Source of the DNA: Theocolax elegans
Lineage: Eukaryota > Arthropoda > Insecta > Hymenoptera > Cerocephalidae
Assembly (NCBI GenBank): GCA_026168455.1
Contig: CM047430.1
Span: 9,060,848-9,124,847 of the forward strand
Direction of reading: 5' to 3'
Length of the DNA: 64,000 nt
Part shown: positions 63,813-64,000 of the stretch, piece after piece
Layout: every line of letters begins with the position of its first letter
How positions within the stretch are numbered: the first letter of the stretch is position 1
Notes under the pieces: generated by a model
The model's input: the letters and a program-made list of their open reading frames with translations, nothing else
Told to the model about the DNA's origin: nothing
Databases searched by the model: none
Position numbers and translations under genes: made by a program

Positions 63813-64000
63813 TTGTAAATGACCTGCAATCCAATTTATATAGATAAATCTAATAATAATATTAATATCGAAGTCAACAGTGAAAGGTGGTGAAATTCAA
63901 ATTATAAAAATCTAAAGTAAAAGTGATAAAATTAAATTAAAATAACAATTGTTTCATAAAATTTAAGAGTTTAGAAATTAACACTTATATATTATAATAT
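63813..64000 (-). other. 5' UTR/upstream of the non-LTR element
   Basis: AT-rich sequence upstream of ORF1. The 5' end of the element is not identified and may lie beyond the window. Confidence 0.4.

Overview
The window looks like a repeat-rich, AT-rich arthropod (most likely insect) nuclear genome. There is no operon structure, introns are implied by splice-like signals, and almost all recognisable coding sequence belongs to eukaryotic transposable elements: Ty3/gypsy LTR elements, several clades of non-LTR retrotransposon, mariner/Tc1 transposases, a Polinton-like remnant and many inverted-repeat elements. Assignment to an order (for example Hymenoptera) would be a guess. Only one short exon, the iron-sulfur exon of a xanthine dehydrogenase/aldehyde oxidase at 46438-46534, looks like an ordinary host gene.

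Layout. 1-1719: gypsy RNase H-integrase fragment whose tail encodes two AT-hooks. 1762-2545 (-): broken, unrecognised coiled-coil gene. 3500-4500: GC-richer block with outward-facing splice donors. 4737-6604: Polinton-like remnant (-) joined by a fold-back junction to a second widespread gene family (+). 6880-8055: foldback element. 9490-11000: Tc1-like element with a TTAA-flanked MITE inside it, and a decayed copy of an unknown repeated gene. 11068-15190: two near-identical 2.06 kb tandem units, each carrying a 1.66 kb long-arm foldback element; a third, older copy is at 33278-35026. 15214-20929: gypsy element with 5' LTR, gag and protease, whose RT is fused to a truncated 3' LTR. 20938-21681: fuller copy of the unknown repeated gene. 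22205-23557: more inverted-repeat elements. 23812-24650 (-) and 26351-26641 (+): mariner-type transposase pseudogenes, the second fused to a non-LTR RT. 27735-29208: R1-like retrotransposon. 30254-32496 and 36720-41310: two decayed copies of one non-LTR family. 35036-36377: truncated copy of a second non-LTR family. 41318-45140: another gypsy element. 45440-46320 (-): Jockey/R1-type fragment. 46438-46534: XDH exon. 46794-48432: 1.64 kb TIR element. 52395-57177 (-): gypsy element with LTR and TATA box. 58994-59325: LTR fragment. 59326-64000 (-): near-intact two-ORF non-LTR retrotransposon, the best preserved coding unit here.

How the parts relate. The window is a nest of insertions. Non-LTR elements repeatedly end at TC/GA tracts, some of them inside gypsy LTRs. 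MITEs sit inside Tc1-like and foldback elements. Long inverted repeats have been amplified by tandem duplication. The last element (ORF1 with a PHD-type finger, ORF2 with endonuclease and RT) has all its catalytic motifs and could be, or recently have been, mobile, apart from a small in-frame gap near the ORF2 C-terminus. I found no CRISPR array, rRNA or convincing tRNA. Family names come from recalled motif patterns, not searches.
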